64,000 nucleotides of DNA from contig NZ_CAHLAR010000009.1 in assembly GCF_903652925.1 (NCBI RefSeq), positions 186,001-250,000 on the forward strand, written 5' to 3'. Position 1 is the stretch's first letter. Each line of letters opens with the position of its first letter. This stretch comes from Achromobacter anxifer. GTDB taxonomy: Bacteria > Pseudomonadota > Gammaproteobacteria > Burkholderiales > Burkholderiaceae_B. Below, in pieces: positions 16,126 to 25,355 of the stretch. The notes below the pieces were generated by a model. That model was not told where the DNA came from. It did not search any database and was given only the letters and a program-made list of their open reading frames with translations. The position numbers were made by a program, and so were the translations under genes.

Positions 16126-18789
16126 TCATGCGTCCTCATCGTCCAGATGCAAACGCAGGAACGGCAATGCATCGCAGTATTTCAGGTCGTCGCGGCGATA
16201 TGCAACGTTGGCCGCGTAGCCCGCGGCGTACTCGTCGGCCAGCGCTTCGATGGCCGTGCGCCAGCGCTGCCGTATGTCCGGCCAGGACAGGCCGTCGAAG
16301 TACTTGCTGTCGCTGGCCAGCGTGACGCCGGGCACGCCCAGATCCTCGTCGGCCAGGCCTTGCGCGGCAACCTGCCGCGCGTGGATCTGCGCCAGCACCA
16401 GGCCGGCCACTTCGCCGCCCGCGGCGTCCGCCAGCACCGAGGCATAGAACGGCAGCTGCACGTTCACGGGCCGGTTGCGCGACCAGTCCGGCTCGGGCTT
16501 GGCCGCCGCCACGCCGGTCTTGTAGTCGACGATGACGTTGCGGCCATCGCCCAGCGTGTCGATGCGGTCCAGGCGCAATTTCAGGTTGAGCGCGCCGCGC
16601 TGCCACTGGTGGTTCTTTTCCACCTGCGCCACGGCGAAGGGCAGGCGTTCCGCCTCCATGTCCAGCCACGACGCCAGCACGGCCTGCGCGCGCTGGCATT
16701 CCAGCGCGCGCAAAGCCGGGGCGTAGTCCTTCAACTCTTCGTCCGCGGCCTGCGCCACCGCCTGCTCCAGCAGGGCGGGCAGGCGGCCCGTGGCCATGAC
16801 CTCATGCAGCGCGTCCTGGTCCGGCATCATGCCCCACACCAGTTCCAGCGCCTTGTGCAGGAACTGGCCGCGCACGTTCACGGTGGCCGCATCGGCGTAG
16901 GGCGCCATCTCGCGCCCGCCCAGCCTGTGCCGCACGAAGGCCCACAGCGGATTGCGCGCCTGCGTGTCCAGCACGTCCAGGCCGCCGCCGCCACGGTTGC
17001 CGGCCGCCAGGGGCGGCCCTTGCGTGTCGTCCAGCGCTTCCTGCGGCAAGGCCTCCAGCGTTTCCATCGCGGCGGGCTTCCAGTCAGTGAGCGTTGCGGC
17101 CGCGATCAGCGGCGAGGGGCGCAACTCGCGCTCGCCGTCCATGTGCGCATGGCTGACGATGATCTCGGGCGCGCAGCGGCACAGCGCGGCGTACATGCCT
17201 TCGGCCCATTCGCGTTCGCGCTCCGGCGTGGCGCGCGGCGCCTTGGCCTGGCGCAGCACCGCCAGCGGCAACAGCGGATTGGGCTTGGGCGACGCGGGCA
17301 GCACGTCGTCGGTCAGGCCCAACATCCAGACGCCGTCCCAGTAGCCCCCTTCGGCCTCCAGCAAGCCCAGCACGTCCAGGCGCGCCAGCGGGTCGCGTTG
17401 CGGCTGGAAGGACGCGGAACGCGCCACGCTTTCCAGCAGGTTCACCGCAGCCACGCCGCCCAGCCGGCCGGCGGCCGGCGCCAGCGCCGAGAAGCTGCCC
17501 AGCGCATCGCCCAACGCGCCCATGACCTGATAGCCGACGCTGTCCAGCACGCCCTCTCCGGGAAAGCCCAGCGCCATCAGCGCGGCCTTCATGCGCAGCA
17601 TCCAGACGTCGCAGGTGGCCTGGCGGCCGCCCTGCGTCCAGATTTCCATGGCCTGGTTCCAGGCCGGCGCCAGCAGCGGCAGATCCGCCAGCAGCTTGCG
17701 CCAGTCCTGCGGGCTGACATGCAGCTGCGCCTGGCGCCGCCAGCGCGCATCGATCGAAGCCAGCCGCGCGCGGTCGCGCACGTCGCCGGCGCAATGCCCG
17801 CCCGACAGCGCCGCGCCCAGCACCTCGACGCCGCAGCCCTTGCCCGGCGCGCATTCGGCCAGGGCGCGCAGCCAGGCCAGCGCGGCCCGCGCCATGGGCC
17901 ATTCGTTCAGCGGCCGGCCCACCGCCACGTTGAAGGCATATGCGGGCTCGCCGTTGCGCCCGGCCAGGGCCTGGCTCAGCACGCGCCGCGCGAAAGGCGA
18001 TTCCGCCTCCAGTTGCGGCGAAACGATGGCATAGCGGCCATGCGGATGCGCCTTCAGGCGCTCGGCCGCCCAGGCTGCCGCGGCGCGCCATTCCGCGCCC
18101 TGGTCCGCGGCCTCGTAGCGGCTCGCCGCCGTCTCGGTGCGCTGGGCGTCGCGCCATTGCGCAATAACGGCGCCCTGCTCTTCAAAGGCGCGCAGCAAGC
18201 GGCGAAACCGCGGCGACATGTCCGTGAATCCCGCCAGCACCAGCTGTTGCGGGATCGCCAGGCGCCCCTGCTCCAGGGCCCGCAGCACGCGCGCGTAACC
18301 CTGGTTCGCGTCCTCGGCGTCGATGCCCGCCAGCGCCTGGCGGTAGCGCGCGCGCCATTTCGCGAAGCCGCGGTATTCATCGGTATCCGCGCCCGACGGC
18401 ACCTGCAGCGCCCATTCATCCATGAGCAGGTCCGCGTCCATGGACAAGCGCGCGGCCTGGCTCGCGTCCAGCAGGACGCGCTCGGCCTCTTCCGCGCGGA
18501 TCGCCTCGGTCCACACCAGCTGCGTGGCGAAGCTGTCCAGCCGGTAGGCGGGCACGTCGTCATCGGTCTCGAACGCGAGCTCGTTGGCGGCATCGGCCAG
18601 CCACGCGGACAGCGGCAGGATGCGCGGCAATTCGCTGACCTGGCGTTCCTGGCGCAGCAGTCCGGCCAGCTCCAGCGTGAGACGGCGCGACAGGCGGTTG
18701 TTCACCGTCAGCACCAGCGTGTCGGCGGCGGGCATGCCGCCGATGTCCGGCAGCGATAGATCGGGATAGGAAAGCGATGAGTCCTGCAT
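16126..18789 (-). CDS. addB: PD-(D/E)XK nuclease subunit of an AddB-like repair complex
   Basis: An 887-residue partner of the adjacent helicase, matching the betaproteobacterial 'probable DNA repair protein' (TIGR03623-like) rather than Bacillus AddB in detail. The N-terminus contains VLTVNNRLSRRLTLEL and a degenerate helicase-like region. The C-terminal nuclease shows NVIVDYKTGVAAAK and QLPFYASVL. The iron-sulfur cysteines of classical AddB nucleases are not visible where expected (ARNPLWAFVRHRL). MQDSSLSYPD is the preferred start, as codons upstream look non-coding. First gene of the two-gene operon. Confidence 0.85.
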   Translation of the reverse strand: MQDSSLSYPDLSLPDIGGMPAADTLVLTVNNRLSRRLTLELAGLLRQERQVSELPRILPLSAWLADAANELAFETDDDVPAYRLDSFATQLVWTEAIRAEEAERVLLDASQAARLSMDADLLMDEWALQVPSGADTDEYRGFAKWRARYRQALAGIDAEDANQGYARVLRALEQGRLAIPQQLVLAGFTDMSPRFRRLLRAFEEQGAVIAQWRDAQRTETAASRYEAADQGAEWRAAAAWAAERLKAHPHGRYAIVSPQLEAESPFARRVLSQALAGRNGEPAYAFNVAVGRPLNEWPMARAALAWLRALAECAPGKGCGVEVLGAALSGGHCAGDVRDRARLASIDARWRRQAQLHVSPQDWRKLLADLPLLAPAWNQAMEIWTQGGRQATCDVWMLRMKAALMALGFPGEGVLDSVGYQVMGALGDALGSFSALAPAAGRLGGVAAVNLLESVARSASFQPQRDPLARLDVLGLLEAEGGYWDGVWMLGLTDDVLPASPKPNPLLPLAVLRQAKAPRATPEREREWAEGMYAALCRCAPEIIVSHAHMDGERELRPSPLIAAATLTDWKPAAMETLEALPQEALDDTQGPPLAAGNRGGGGLDVLDTQARNPLWAFVRHRLGGREMAPYADAATVNVRGQFLHKALELVWGMMPDQDALHEVMATGRLPALLEQAVAQAADEELKDYAPALRALECQRAQAVLASWLDMEAERLPFAVAQVEKNHQWQRGALNLKLRLDRIDTLGDGRNVIVDYKTGVAAAKPEPDWSRNRPVNVQLPFYASVLADAAGGEVAGLVLAQIHARQVAAQGLADEDLGVPGVTLASDSKYFDGLSWPDIRQRWRTAIEALADEYAAGYAANVAYRRDDLKYCDALPFLRLHLDDEDA

Positions 18790-18877
18790 GGGCACCCGCG
18801 GCGCCCGCCTGGAGGCGGGGCGCAATGATGGAAGAAATACCGCCGTAGGATACCGCGAGGCAGAACGGAAAACGCGC

Positions 18878-19042
18878 CTAGAAGCCGCAGAGCGCGGCCA
18901 GGTTTTCCCAGTGGATCTGCATTTCCGGCGTGGTGTAGCCCCAGAACGCCAGGCCCAGGACGGCGACCAGCGCCAGCACGCCCGCGGCGCGCCAGCCGCG
19001 GTGGCGGCGGGCGGCGGGCGCGGAGCGGGTCGGGGATGCCAT
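18878..19042 (-). CDS. Small single-span membrane protein, unknown
   Basis: A 54-residue open frame: a basic N-terminus (SAPAARRHRGWR), one hydrophobic helix (AAGVLALVAVLGLAFW, about 20-35) and a short polar tail ending NLAALCGF. AGGA lies six bases before this ATG; another ATG is immediately upstream. It starts 23 bp downstream of the MFS transporter gene on the same strand and is probably co-transcribed. Not recognised; coding status is inferred from layout and the clear membrane helix. Confidence 0.5.
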   Translation of the reverse strand: MASPTRSAPAARRHRGWRAAGVLALVAVLGLAFWGYTTPEMQIHWENLAALCGF

Positions 19043-19065
19043 CATCGATCCTGAAAAGCCTGGTC

Positions 19066-20265
19066 TCATGCCGCGGCCGGCTGCGCCACCGGCTGTTCGC
19101 GCACCGGCAGGCACAGCAGCGCGGCGACGATCGCCAACGCCACGCCCAGCCACCAGACCGCGTCATAGTTGCCGGTCTTGGCATAGGCGTATCCGCCCAG
19201 CCACACGCCGATGAAACTGCCCAGCTGATGGCCAAGGAAGACGATGCCGGACAAGGTGGCCGCGTAGCGCAGGCCGTAGATCTGGCCGATCAGGCCCTGC
19301 GTCAACGGCACGGTGCCCAGCCAGAACAGGCCCATCCACGCCGCAAAGACGTACAGCACCCATGGCGACAGCGGCATCCACAGCAGCAACAGAATGCCGA
19401 AGGCGCGCATGCCGTACACCACGGCCAGAAGACGCTTCTTGCTGTACTTGCCGCCCAGCTTGCCTGCGTAGAACGAACCGAACACGTTGAACAGGCCGAT
19501 CAGCGCGATGGCGGTGGCGCCCTGCCCCGCGGTCAGGCCGCCGTCGGTCACGTAGGCCGGCAGGTGCAGCGTGATGAAGGCGGTATGGAAGCCGCAGACG
19601 AAGTAGCTCCAGAACAGGAAGTGGAACGAGGGATGGCGCACCGCCTGCTTGACCGCCGAGGCCAGCGATTGCTGCGGCCCGGTGTGGGCCTGCGGACGTC
19701 CGCGCAGGAAATAGGCCAGCGGCGCGCCGCAAGCGACGAACAGCGACAGCACCCACAGCGCGCCCGGCCAATCCAGGCCGGTAATCAGCGCCTGACCGGT
19801 GGGCACCACCGCGAACTGGCCCAGCGAACCGCCGGCGCTGGCGATGCCCATGGCCGTGCTGCGGTAAGCCGGCGGCACGGCGCGCGCCACCACGGGCAGG
19901 ATCACCGGAAAGGTCGTGCCGGCCTGGCCCAGCCCGACCAGCACGCCGGCCGTCAGGTAGAGCATGGTTTCGTCGGTGGCGAAGCGCGTGCCTATCATGC
20001 CCAGCATGTACAGCAGCGCGCCCAACGCAATGGTGCGGCCCGAGCCGTAGCGGTCGGCCAGGATGCCCATGAAGATACAGGCCACGCCCCACACCAGGTT
20101 CTGCAGCGCGAAGGCCATCGAGAACACCTCGCGCCCCCAGCCCTGCGCCAGCCCCATCGGCTGCATGAAGAGCCCGAAAGTGGCGCGCACGCCCATCGCG
20201 AGCAGCACCACCAGCGTGCCCACGATCAGGGTACGTATGAAATTCGTTTCGGTTTGGTTAGACAT
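19066..20265 (-). CDS. Major facilitator superfamily transporter
   Basis: A 399-residue polytopic membrane protein with about 12 hydrophobic segments. The cytoplasmic loop between helices 2 and 3 reads GILADRYGSGRTI, the MFS signature, and SFYAGKLGGKYSKKRLL repeats it in the second half. It resembles the oxalate/formate antiporter and monocarboxylate branch of MFS, but the substrate cannot be inferred. No linked metabolic gene gives a clue. Confidence 0.88.
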   Translation of the reverse strand: MSNQTETNFIRTLIVGTLVVLLAMGVRATFGLFMQPMGLAQGWGREVFSMAFALQNLVWGVACIFMGILADRYGSGRTIALGALLYMLGMIGTRFATDETMLYLTAGVLVGLGQAGTTFPVILPVVARAVPPAYRSTAMGIASAGGSLGQFAVVPTGQALITGLDWPGALWVLSLFVACGAPLAYFLRGRPQAHTGPQQSLASAVKQAVRHPSFHFLFWSYFVCGFHTAFITLHLPAYVTDGGLTAGQGATAIALIGLFNVFGSFYAGKLGGKYSKKRLLAVVYGMRAFGILLLLWMPLSPWVLYVFAAWMGLFWLGTVPLTQGLIGQIYGLRYAATLSGIVFLGHQLGSFIGVWLGGYAYAKTGNYDAVWWLGVALAIVAALLCLPVREQPVAQPAAA

Positions 20266-20576
20266 GAAACCCGTTTTTCGTTGTTTTGGTTCGCCGCCCC
20301 CTCCTCGGGGCGGTCCGGCGCTTGGCGCGGGACTCGGACATCATATACAAATAGCCTGCGCGGCCCGGCAATAGCCATGCCGGAGGCCGGGTCCGGAACC
20401 CCGGGCTGCGCGCCCTTCTGATTTGGGACTCGCGCCGCCTGCTGATAGACTTGCGTCCTGCGCCGAAGCCCGGACCGCCAGTGATAAACTCAGGCCCGGA
20501 AGATTCGCAGCGATATCAAGGCCTTAGAAAGCAGTCACGGCATTTTTTCTGCCCCTGCCGCCTGATCCGGAATAGT
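20266..20576. other. Intergenic region between the MFS gene and tRNA-Arg
   Basis: No gene supported. A TATGAT (minus strand, about 20340-20345) is a possible -10 for the leftward transporter. A small hairpin of CGCCCC/GGGGCG type lies near 20293-20312. The right part should hold the tRNA promoter, but no clear hexamer pair was found. Confidence 0.5.
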
Positions 20577-20651
20577 CTCGCCGTAGTTAAATGGATATAA
20601 CCGGCCCCTCCTAAGGGTCAATTGGTGGTTCGATTCCACCCGGCGAGGCCA
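20577..20651 (+). tRNA. tRNA-Arg (anticodon CCU)
   Basis: A complete 75-nt cloverleaf. The acceptor stem is CTCGCCG with CGGCGAG, discriminator G and an encoded CCA. The anticodon arm GGCCC-CTCCTAA-GGGTC gives anticodon CCU (reads AGG). The T arm is GGTGG-TTCGATT-CCACC. AGG is a rare codon in this GC-rich genome, so this is a minor isoacceptor. Such tRNA-Arg genes are common integration targets, but no integrase gene follows. Confidence 0.95.
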
Positions 20652-21028
20652 CCTCCAACGTCGGTTCCGGCGTTCTCCTCTCCTCCAGACTCCCCGTCCG
20701 CTTGACGCGATTACCTCCCTCATGGGGGCGTTTTGCCGTGGGCGGCATGGACGCAAAAGTCTCATATTCAGCAGGATGAGGGTTAATCCGGGCTACGCTC
20801 ACGCGCGGCGTGCCGTTAGTTTCTCGGACTTGTCTTGTGACGAATTGAAGCTACGTCAATACGTCACTCTTATTTTTTTCGACGATGATAGCGAATCGTC
20901 TTGCGCGCAACTTGAAATTGCTGTTTAAATTCGACGCGTAAGCCTCTAATTCATCTGGATTTTTTCTGACCCGACGAAACGCCGGCTTAAGAAACATTTC
21001 TTCACAGACTGACAAGCCAGCTCAAACC
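20652..21028. other. Intergenic region downstream of tRNA-Arg
   Basis: No gene supported. An AACGTCGG/CCGGCGTT hairpin at about 20657-20674 may end the tRNA transcript. From about 20820 the sequence is distinctly AT-rich compared with the window, with T runs, before the PbpG-like gene. This part probably holds that gene's promoter. No attachment-site duplicate of the tRNA 3' end was seen. Confidence 0.5.
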
Positions 21029-22225
21029 ATGGCATTTTCCTGGAAACGTGCGATTGCGAACGCGATAGCGCCTGTGGCGCTGGCGGTGTGCGCGCTCCTG
21101 CCCCCCGCCGCGCAAGCCGCGAAGAATTCAGACCCTTGCAAGACCAACGCCAAGTCGGCGGCCTGCAAGGCGCAACAAGCCAAGAAACCCCCGGCCGCCA
21201 AAGCCGGCTCCGGCAAGAGCGCGGCCGCCAAGCAGGCCGCCCCCGCCGCCAAGAAGGCTCCCCCCAAATCCACCGCCGGCAAGAAGGCCGCGCCTCCCAA
21301 GGGCGGCAAGCAGGTCGCCGCCAAGGGCACGCCGCCCAAGAAGGGCGCCGCCGGCAAGAATGGCAAGCCGAACAAGCCGTCGCGCGCGCAACGCACGGCA
21401 GCGGCCGCCGCCGCAGGCTCGGCCGCCATGCCGCCGCCCGCCACCTCGGTGCGGGCCGAGGCCGCTGCCCTGCGTTCCACCACCGCCTACGTGCAGGACC
21501 TGGAAACCTCCACGGTCATCTTCGCCAAGAACGAAAACGTGGTGCGTCCCATCGCGTCCATCTCGAAGCTGATGACCGCCGTCGTGGTGGTAGACGCCAA
21601 CCTGCCCATGAACGAAATGCTGGAGATCACCGACGAAGACGTCGACGGCCTCAAGCACACCACCTCGCGCCTGCGCGTGGGCACCAAGCTGTCGCGCGGC
21701 GACATGTTGCACCTGGCGCTGATGTCCTCCGAGAACCGCGCCGCCAACGCGCTGGGCCGCCACTATCCCGGCGGCCTGCCCGCCTTCGTGGCCGCCATGA
21801 ACGCCAAGGCGCAGGCGCTGGGCATGACCAGCACCCGCTTCATCGAACCCACCGGCCTGTCCAGCGACAACGTCTCGTCGCCGCATGACCTGGCCCGCCT
21901 GCTGCGCGCCGCTTCCCAGCGCCCGCTGATCCACCGCTATTCCACCGACACCGAGTACGACGTCGAGATCAACAACCGCACGCAGACCTTCCGCAATACC
22001 AACCTGCTGGTGCGCAAGCCCGACTGGGACATCAAGGTGTCCAAGACCGGCTACATCAACGAAGCAGGCGAATGCCTGGTCATGCTGGCCCGCATCAACG
22101 GCCGCGACCTGGCCATCGTGCTGCTGGATTCGCAAGGCAAGCTGTCGCGCATCGGCGATGCCGTGCGCATCCGCCGCATCGTGCAAAGCGAAGTGGCGAT
22201 GGCGTCGGCCCAATCCGGCGGCTGA
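21029..22225 (+). CDS. pbpG: D-alanyl-D-alanine endopeptidase, PbpG-like (serine peptidase S11)
   Basis: A 398-residue periplasmic penicillin-binding protein. The signal peptide (1-30, ends PPAAQA) precedes a Lys/Ala/Pro-rich low-complexity linker at about 31-125. The S11 catalytic domain follows with the SxxK motif S177-I-S-K180, SEN at 234-236 and KTG at 339-341. All three active-site motifs are intact. It likely cleaves peptidoglycan cross-links or trims stem peptides. The very basic linker is much longer than in E. coli PBP7 and may bind the wall or membrane. A strong terminator follows the gene. Confidence 0.92.
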   Translation: MAFSWKRAIANAIAPVALAVCALLPPAAQAAKNSDPCKTNAKSAACKAQQAKKPPAAKAGSGKSAAAKQAAPAAKKAPPKSTAGKKAAPPKGGKQVAAKGTPPKKGAAGKNGKPNKPSRAQRTAAAAAAGSAAMPPPATSVRAEAAALRSTTAYVQDLETSTVIFAKNENVVRPIASISKLMTAVVVVDANLPMNEMLEITDEDVDGLKHTTSRLRVGTKLSRGDMLHLALMSSENRAANALGRHYPGGLPAFVAAMNAKAQALGMTSTRFIEPTGLSSDNVSSPHDLARLLRAASQRPLIHRYSTDTEYDVEINNRTQTFRNTNLLVRKPDWDIKVSKTGYINEAGECLVMLARINGRDLAIVLLDSQGKLSRIGDAVRIRRIVQSEVAMASAQSGG

Positions 22226-22253
22226 ACGCCGGACGCAACGCGCGGCAACGAAC

Positions 22254-22286
22254 AAAGGGCCCGAACATTTCGGGCCCTTTGCTTTT
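22254..22286 (+). terminator. Rho-independent terminator after the PbpG-like gene
   Basis: AAAGGGCCCG and CGGGCCCTTT form a perfect 10-bp stem with a 7-base loop, followed by GCTTTT. It lies 28 bp past the stop codon. Confidence 0.88.
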
Positions 22287-22316
22287 GCGCCGCCGCCTGG
22301 GTGGCGTGGCGCGGAC

Positions 22317-22703
22317 TTATGCGGCCTTGCGCTTGGGACGCAGGGGCTGGGCGTCGTACAACGTGGGCGGCAGGCCTTCCAGGACGGCCTGGGGATTGAG
22401 CGAGCGGATCGGCACGGCCGCGTCCAGCGGGATTCGGCCTTCCGCCTGCAGCAGCTGGTAGCGCAGGCAGCAGACGCGCAGGAAGGACGTGAAATTCGCG
22501 GCCTCGCCGCGATACTCGATCAGTTCGTCATACAAACGTTCGATCAGCTGCGTCACGCGCATGCCGTCACGGCCGGCGATTTCCTCCAGCACCTGCCAGA
22601 ACAGCCTTTCGAGCCGCAGGCTGGTGGCCACGCCGTGCAGCCGCAGGGAACGCGTTTCGGGCGTGTAGGACTGTTCGCTGGCGCGGATGAAGATTTCACA
22701 CAT
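22317..22703 (-). CDS. Ribbon-helix-helix domain protein
   Basis: A 128-residue protein. The segment ETRSLRLHGVATSLRLERLFWQVLEEIAGRDGMRVTQLI (about 16-54) matches the RHH_4-type ribbon-helix-helix fold (strand, two helices). An Arg/Lys-rich tail ends LRPKRKAA. The domain is found in small DNA-binding or arylsulfate-sulfotransferase-associated proteins. It is monocistronic and its target is not known. Confidence 0.75.
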   Translation of the reverse strand: MCEIFIRASEQSYTPETRSLRLHGVATSLRLERLFWQVLEEIAGRDGMRVTQLIERLYDELIEYRGEAANFTSFLRVCCLRYQLLQAEGRIPLDAAVPIRSLNPQAVLEGLPPTLYDAQPLRPKRKAA

Positions 22704-22938
22704 GGGAACTCCTGGAACTCGAAGCCGGACATTACGCCCGGGCCGAGACGTCTATAGCGGCCACTGTAAGCCGTCAGCCTCGCCCCCGGCAAGGCGCAGC
22801 GCAACAGCGGACGCCGCCTGCTTTCTGCAACCACACGTTTCTGGCGTCGGCCCGAGGCCACCTGGGTTGATATAAATCATGGTCGGGAAAGCGTCCGCGT
22901 TCGAGCATAAGAATCTTGATCAGACTTCGGAGGCAGTG

Positions 22939-23964
22939 ATGGATAAAACCATGAAAGCAGCGGTTGCACGAGCATTCGGCAAGCCCCTGGCAATCGAAGA
23001 AGTCGCGGTGCCGCGCCCGGGTCCGGGCGAATTGCTGGTGAAGATCGAGGCCTGCGGCGTGTGCCATACGGACCTGCACGCGGTCGAAGGCGACTGGCCC
23101 GTCAAGCCCAACCCGCCCTTCATTCCCGGCCACGAAGGCGTAGGCCACGTCGTGGCGGTGGGTGCGGGCGTCACCCATGTGAAGGAAGGCGACCGCGTGG
23201 GCATCCCCTGGCTGTACTCGGCCTGCGGCCACTGCGAGCACTGCCTGGGCGGCTGGGAAACGCTGTGCGAACAACAGAAGAACGCCGGCTACTCCGTGAA
23301 CGGCGGCTTCGCCGAATACGCACTGGCCGACGCCAACTATGTGGGCCTGCTGCCCAAGAATGTCGGCTTCGTCGAGGTCGCGCCCGTGCTGTGCGCCGGC
23401 GTCACCGTCTACAAGGGCCTGAAGATGACGGATACCCGACCCGGCAACTGGGTCGTGATCTCCGGCATCGGCGGACTGGGCCACATGGCCGTGCAGTACG
23501 CCAAGGCCATGGGGCTGAACGTGGCCGCGGTGGACATCGACGACGCCAAGCTGGACTTCGCCCGCCGCCTGGGCGCGGAAGTCACGGTCAACGCCAAGAC
23601 CGCCGATCCCGCCGCGTATCTCAAGCGCGAGATCGGCGGCGCGCACGGCGCACTGATCACGGCGGTATCGCCCAAGGCCTTCGAGCAGGCGCTGGGCATG
23701 GTGCGACGCGGCGGCACCGTGGCGCTCAACGGGCTGCCGCCGGGTGATTTCCCCTTGTCGATCTTCGACATGGTGCTCAACGGCGTCACCGTGCGCGGCT
23801 CCATCGTCGGCTCGCGCCTGGACCTGCAGGAATCGCTGCAATTCGCCGAAGAGGGCAAGGTCCACGCCACCGTGGCCACCGAAAGCCTGGAGAACATCAA
23901 CGACGTGTTCGACCGCATGCGCCGCGGCCAGATCGAAGGCCGCATCGTGCTCGATTTCGCCTGA
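22939..23964 (+). CDS. adhP: Zinc-dependent alcohol dehydrogenase, AdhP-like
   Basis: A 341-residue NAD-dependent medium-chain alcohol dehydrogenase. Catalytic zinc ligands are C39 (ACGVCHTD) and H65-E66 (GHEGVGH), and the structural zinc is bound by C96, C99, C102 and C110. The Rossmann motif is [19 protein letters not shown]. The ATG with GGAGG five bases upstream was chosen over a frame extension of 20 codons. Typical AdhP enzymes oxidise ethanol and other short alcohols. Stand-alone gene with its own terminator. Confidence 0.93.
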   Translation: MDKTMKAAVARAFGKPLAIEEVAVPRPGPGELLVKIEACGVCHTDLHAVEGDWPVKPNPPFIPGHEGVGHVVAVGAGVTHVKEGDRVGIPWLYSACGHCEHCLGGWETLCEQQKNAGYSVNGGFAEYALADANYVGLLPKNVGFVEVAPVLCAGVTVYKGLKMTDTRPGNWVVISGIGGLGHMAVQYAKAMGLNVAAVDIDDAKLDFARRLGAEVTVNAKTADPAAYLKREIGGAHGALITAVSPKAFEQALGMVRRGGTVALNGLPPGDFPLSIFDMVLNGVTVRGSIVGSRLDLQESLQFAEEGKVHATVATESLENINDVFDRMRRGQIEGRIVLDFA

Positions 23965-23983
23965 TCGGCAGTCAGCAACGGCA

Positions 23984-24026
23984 AAGCGCCTGGGGCGGCA
24001 TGACTGCCGCCCCAGGCGCTTTTTTC
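23984..24026 (+). terminator. Rho-independent terminator after adhP
   Basis: A long GC-rich stem (AAGCGCCTGGGGCGGCA with TGCCGCCCCAGGCGCTT, loop TGAC) followed by six Ts. Placed 20 bp past the adhP stop. Confidence 0.92.
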
Positions 24027-24115
24027 TTGCCGCAGAGGCCCGTCCAGGGGGAACAAACCTCCGTGAGGGCACAACAAGCGCGCGCAGCGTCGCGGCTCTT
24101 ATTGACGCGGAAGGA

Positions 24116-24694
24116 TCAGGGCGTGATCTTCGTGCCCAGCACCGCCAGGAACTGCGACATCCAGGCCGGATGCGCGGGCCAGGCCGGCGCCGTCACCAGA
24201 TTGCCATCGGTGTAGGCCTGGTCGATGCCGATCTCGGCATAGGTGCCGCCCGCCAGCCGGACTTCCGGCGCGCAGGCCGGATAGGCGGAGCAGGTGCGCC
24301 CCTTCAGGATGCCCGCGGCCGCAAGCAGTTGCGCGCCATGGCAGACCGCCGCGATCGGCTTGCCCGCCTTGTCGAAGGCGCGCACGATGTCCAGCACCTT
24401 TTCGTTCAAGCGCAGGTATTCCGGCGCGCGTCCGCCCGGAATCACCAGGCCGTCGTAGGACGAGGGCTCGACGCGGTCGAAGTCGAAGTTCAGCGCGAAA
24501 TTGTGGCCGCGCTTCTCGGTATAGGTCTGCGCGCCCTCGAAGTCATGGATGGCGGTGGCGATGGTGTCGCCGGCCTTCTTGTCCGGGCATACCGCGTGCA
24601 CCGTGTGCCCCACCGTCAGCAGGGTCTGGTACGGCACCATGGTCTCGTAGTCTTCGGCGTAGTCGCCGACCAGCATCAACAGTCGCTTGCTCAT
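24116..24694 (-). CDS. DJ-1/PfpI family protein
   Basis: A 192-residue single-domain protein of the glutamine-amidotransferase-like fold. The nucleophile elbow is [14 protein letters not shown], with Cys followed by His as in PfpI/YhbO-type proteins, and [15 protein letters not shown] is the upstream glycine-rich loop. Members include proposed deglycases, isocyanide hydratases and chaperones; this one could be any of them. Monocistronic and convergent with adhP. Confidence 0.85.
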   Translation of the reverse strand: MSKRLLMLVGDYAEDYETMVPYQTLLTVGHTVHAVCPDKKAGDTIATAIHDFEGAQTYTEKRGHNFALNFDFDRVEPSSYDGLVIPGGRAPEYLRLNEKVLDIVRAFDKAGKPIAAVCHGAQLLAAAGILKGRTCSAYPACAPEVRLAGGTYAEIGIDQAYTDGNLVTAPAWPAHPAWMSQFLAVLGTKITP

Positions 24695-24828
24695 GTTCGT
24701 CTCCTAGGGGATGGCGGAAAGCCGGTTCAGCGCCCGTGGCCGGGCTCCGGTTCTTGATCTGCGCCCCTATTGTGGCGCCGCCTTCGGCCCGGGAGGTGGT
24801 ATGGGGATACCACGCCCGCGCGAGCCCC

Positions 24829-25317
24829 CTACTCCAGCGCGACCGACACGCCCTTGGCGCCCAGCAGCGTGACCAGCACCTTGGGGTCGATGCCGATCAG
24901 ATATCCGCGCCGCCCGCCGTTGATGTAGACCACCGGATAGTCCAGCACCTCGGCCTCGACCCACACCGGCATTTTCTTGCGCGTGCCGAAGGGCGAGGTG
25001 CCGCCCACCTGGTAGCCCGAGTGGCGCTGCGCCACCTCGGGCTTGCAGGGCTCGACCCGCTTCAGCCCTGCCTGGCGCGCCAGGTTCTTGGTGGAGACTT
25101 CGCGGTCGCCATGCATGACCACGATCAGCGGCTTGGCGGACTCGTCCTCCATCACCAGCGTCTTCACCACCGCATGGGGGTCCAGCCCCAGTTGGCGCGC
25201 GGCTTCGCCCGCGCCGCCGTGGTCGACGTACTCGTATGTGTGTTCCGTGTAGGCCACCTTGTTCTGCTTGAGGAACTGGGTGGCGGGCGTTTCGGAAACG
25301 TGGCGGGCTTTGCTCAT
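24829..25317 (-). CDS. ybaK: Cys-tRNA(Pro)/Cys-tRNA(Cys) deacylase YbaK/EbsC
   Basis: A 162-residue editing-domain protein that hydrolyses mischarged Cys-tRNA(Pro). Family motifs VVKTLVMEDESAKPLIVVMHGDREVSTKNLA and GYQVGGTSPFGTRKKMPVW are intact, including the conserved Lys of the VxKTL segment. It lies 38 bp downstream of xerD on the same strand, so the two may be co-transcribed. Confidence 0.93.
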   Translation of the reverse strand: MSKARHVSETPATQFLKQNKVAYTEHTYEYVDHGGAGEAARQLGLDPHAVVKTLVMEDESAKPLIVVMHGDREVSTKNLARQAGLKRVEPCKPEVAQRHSGYQVGGTSPFGTRKKMPVWVEAEVLDYPVVYINGGRRGYLIGIDPKVLVTLLGAKGVSVALE

Positions 25318-25355
25318 GGGAATGCGTGATCGGAGATGAATGGAGACGGCGCGGC

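Noticed and set aside
15511-18759. Open frame of over 1000 codons on the plus strand opposite addB
   Set aside because: Same effect of high third-position G/C. No recognisable domain, and it spans the junction of two well-supported minus-strand genes.
20722-20928. Small open frame in the AT-rich region before the PbpG-like gene
   Set aside because: No ribosome-binding site, no family motif, and base composition is that of a promoter region.
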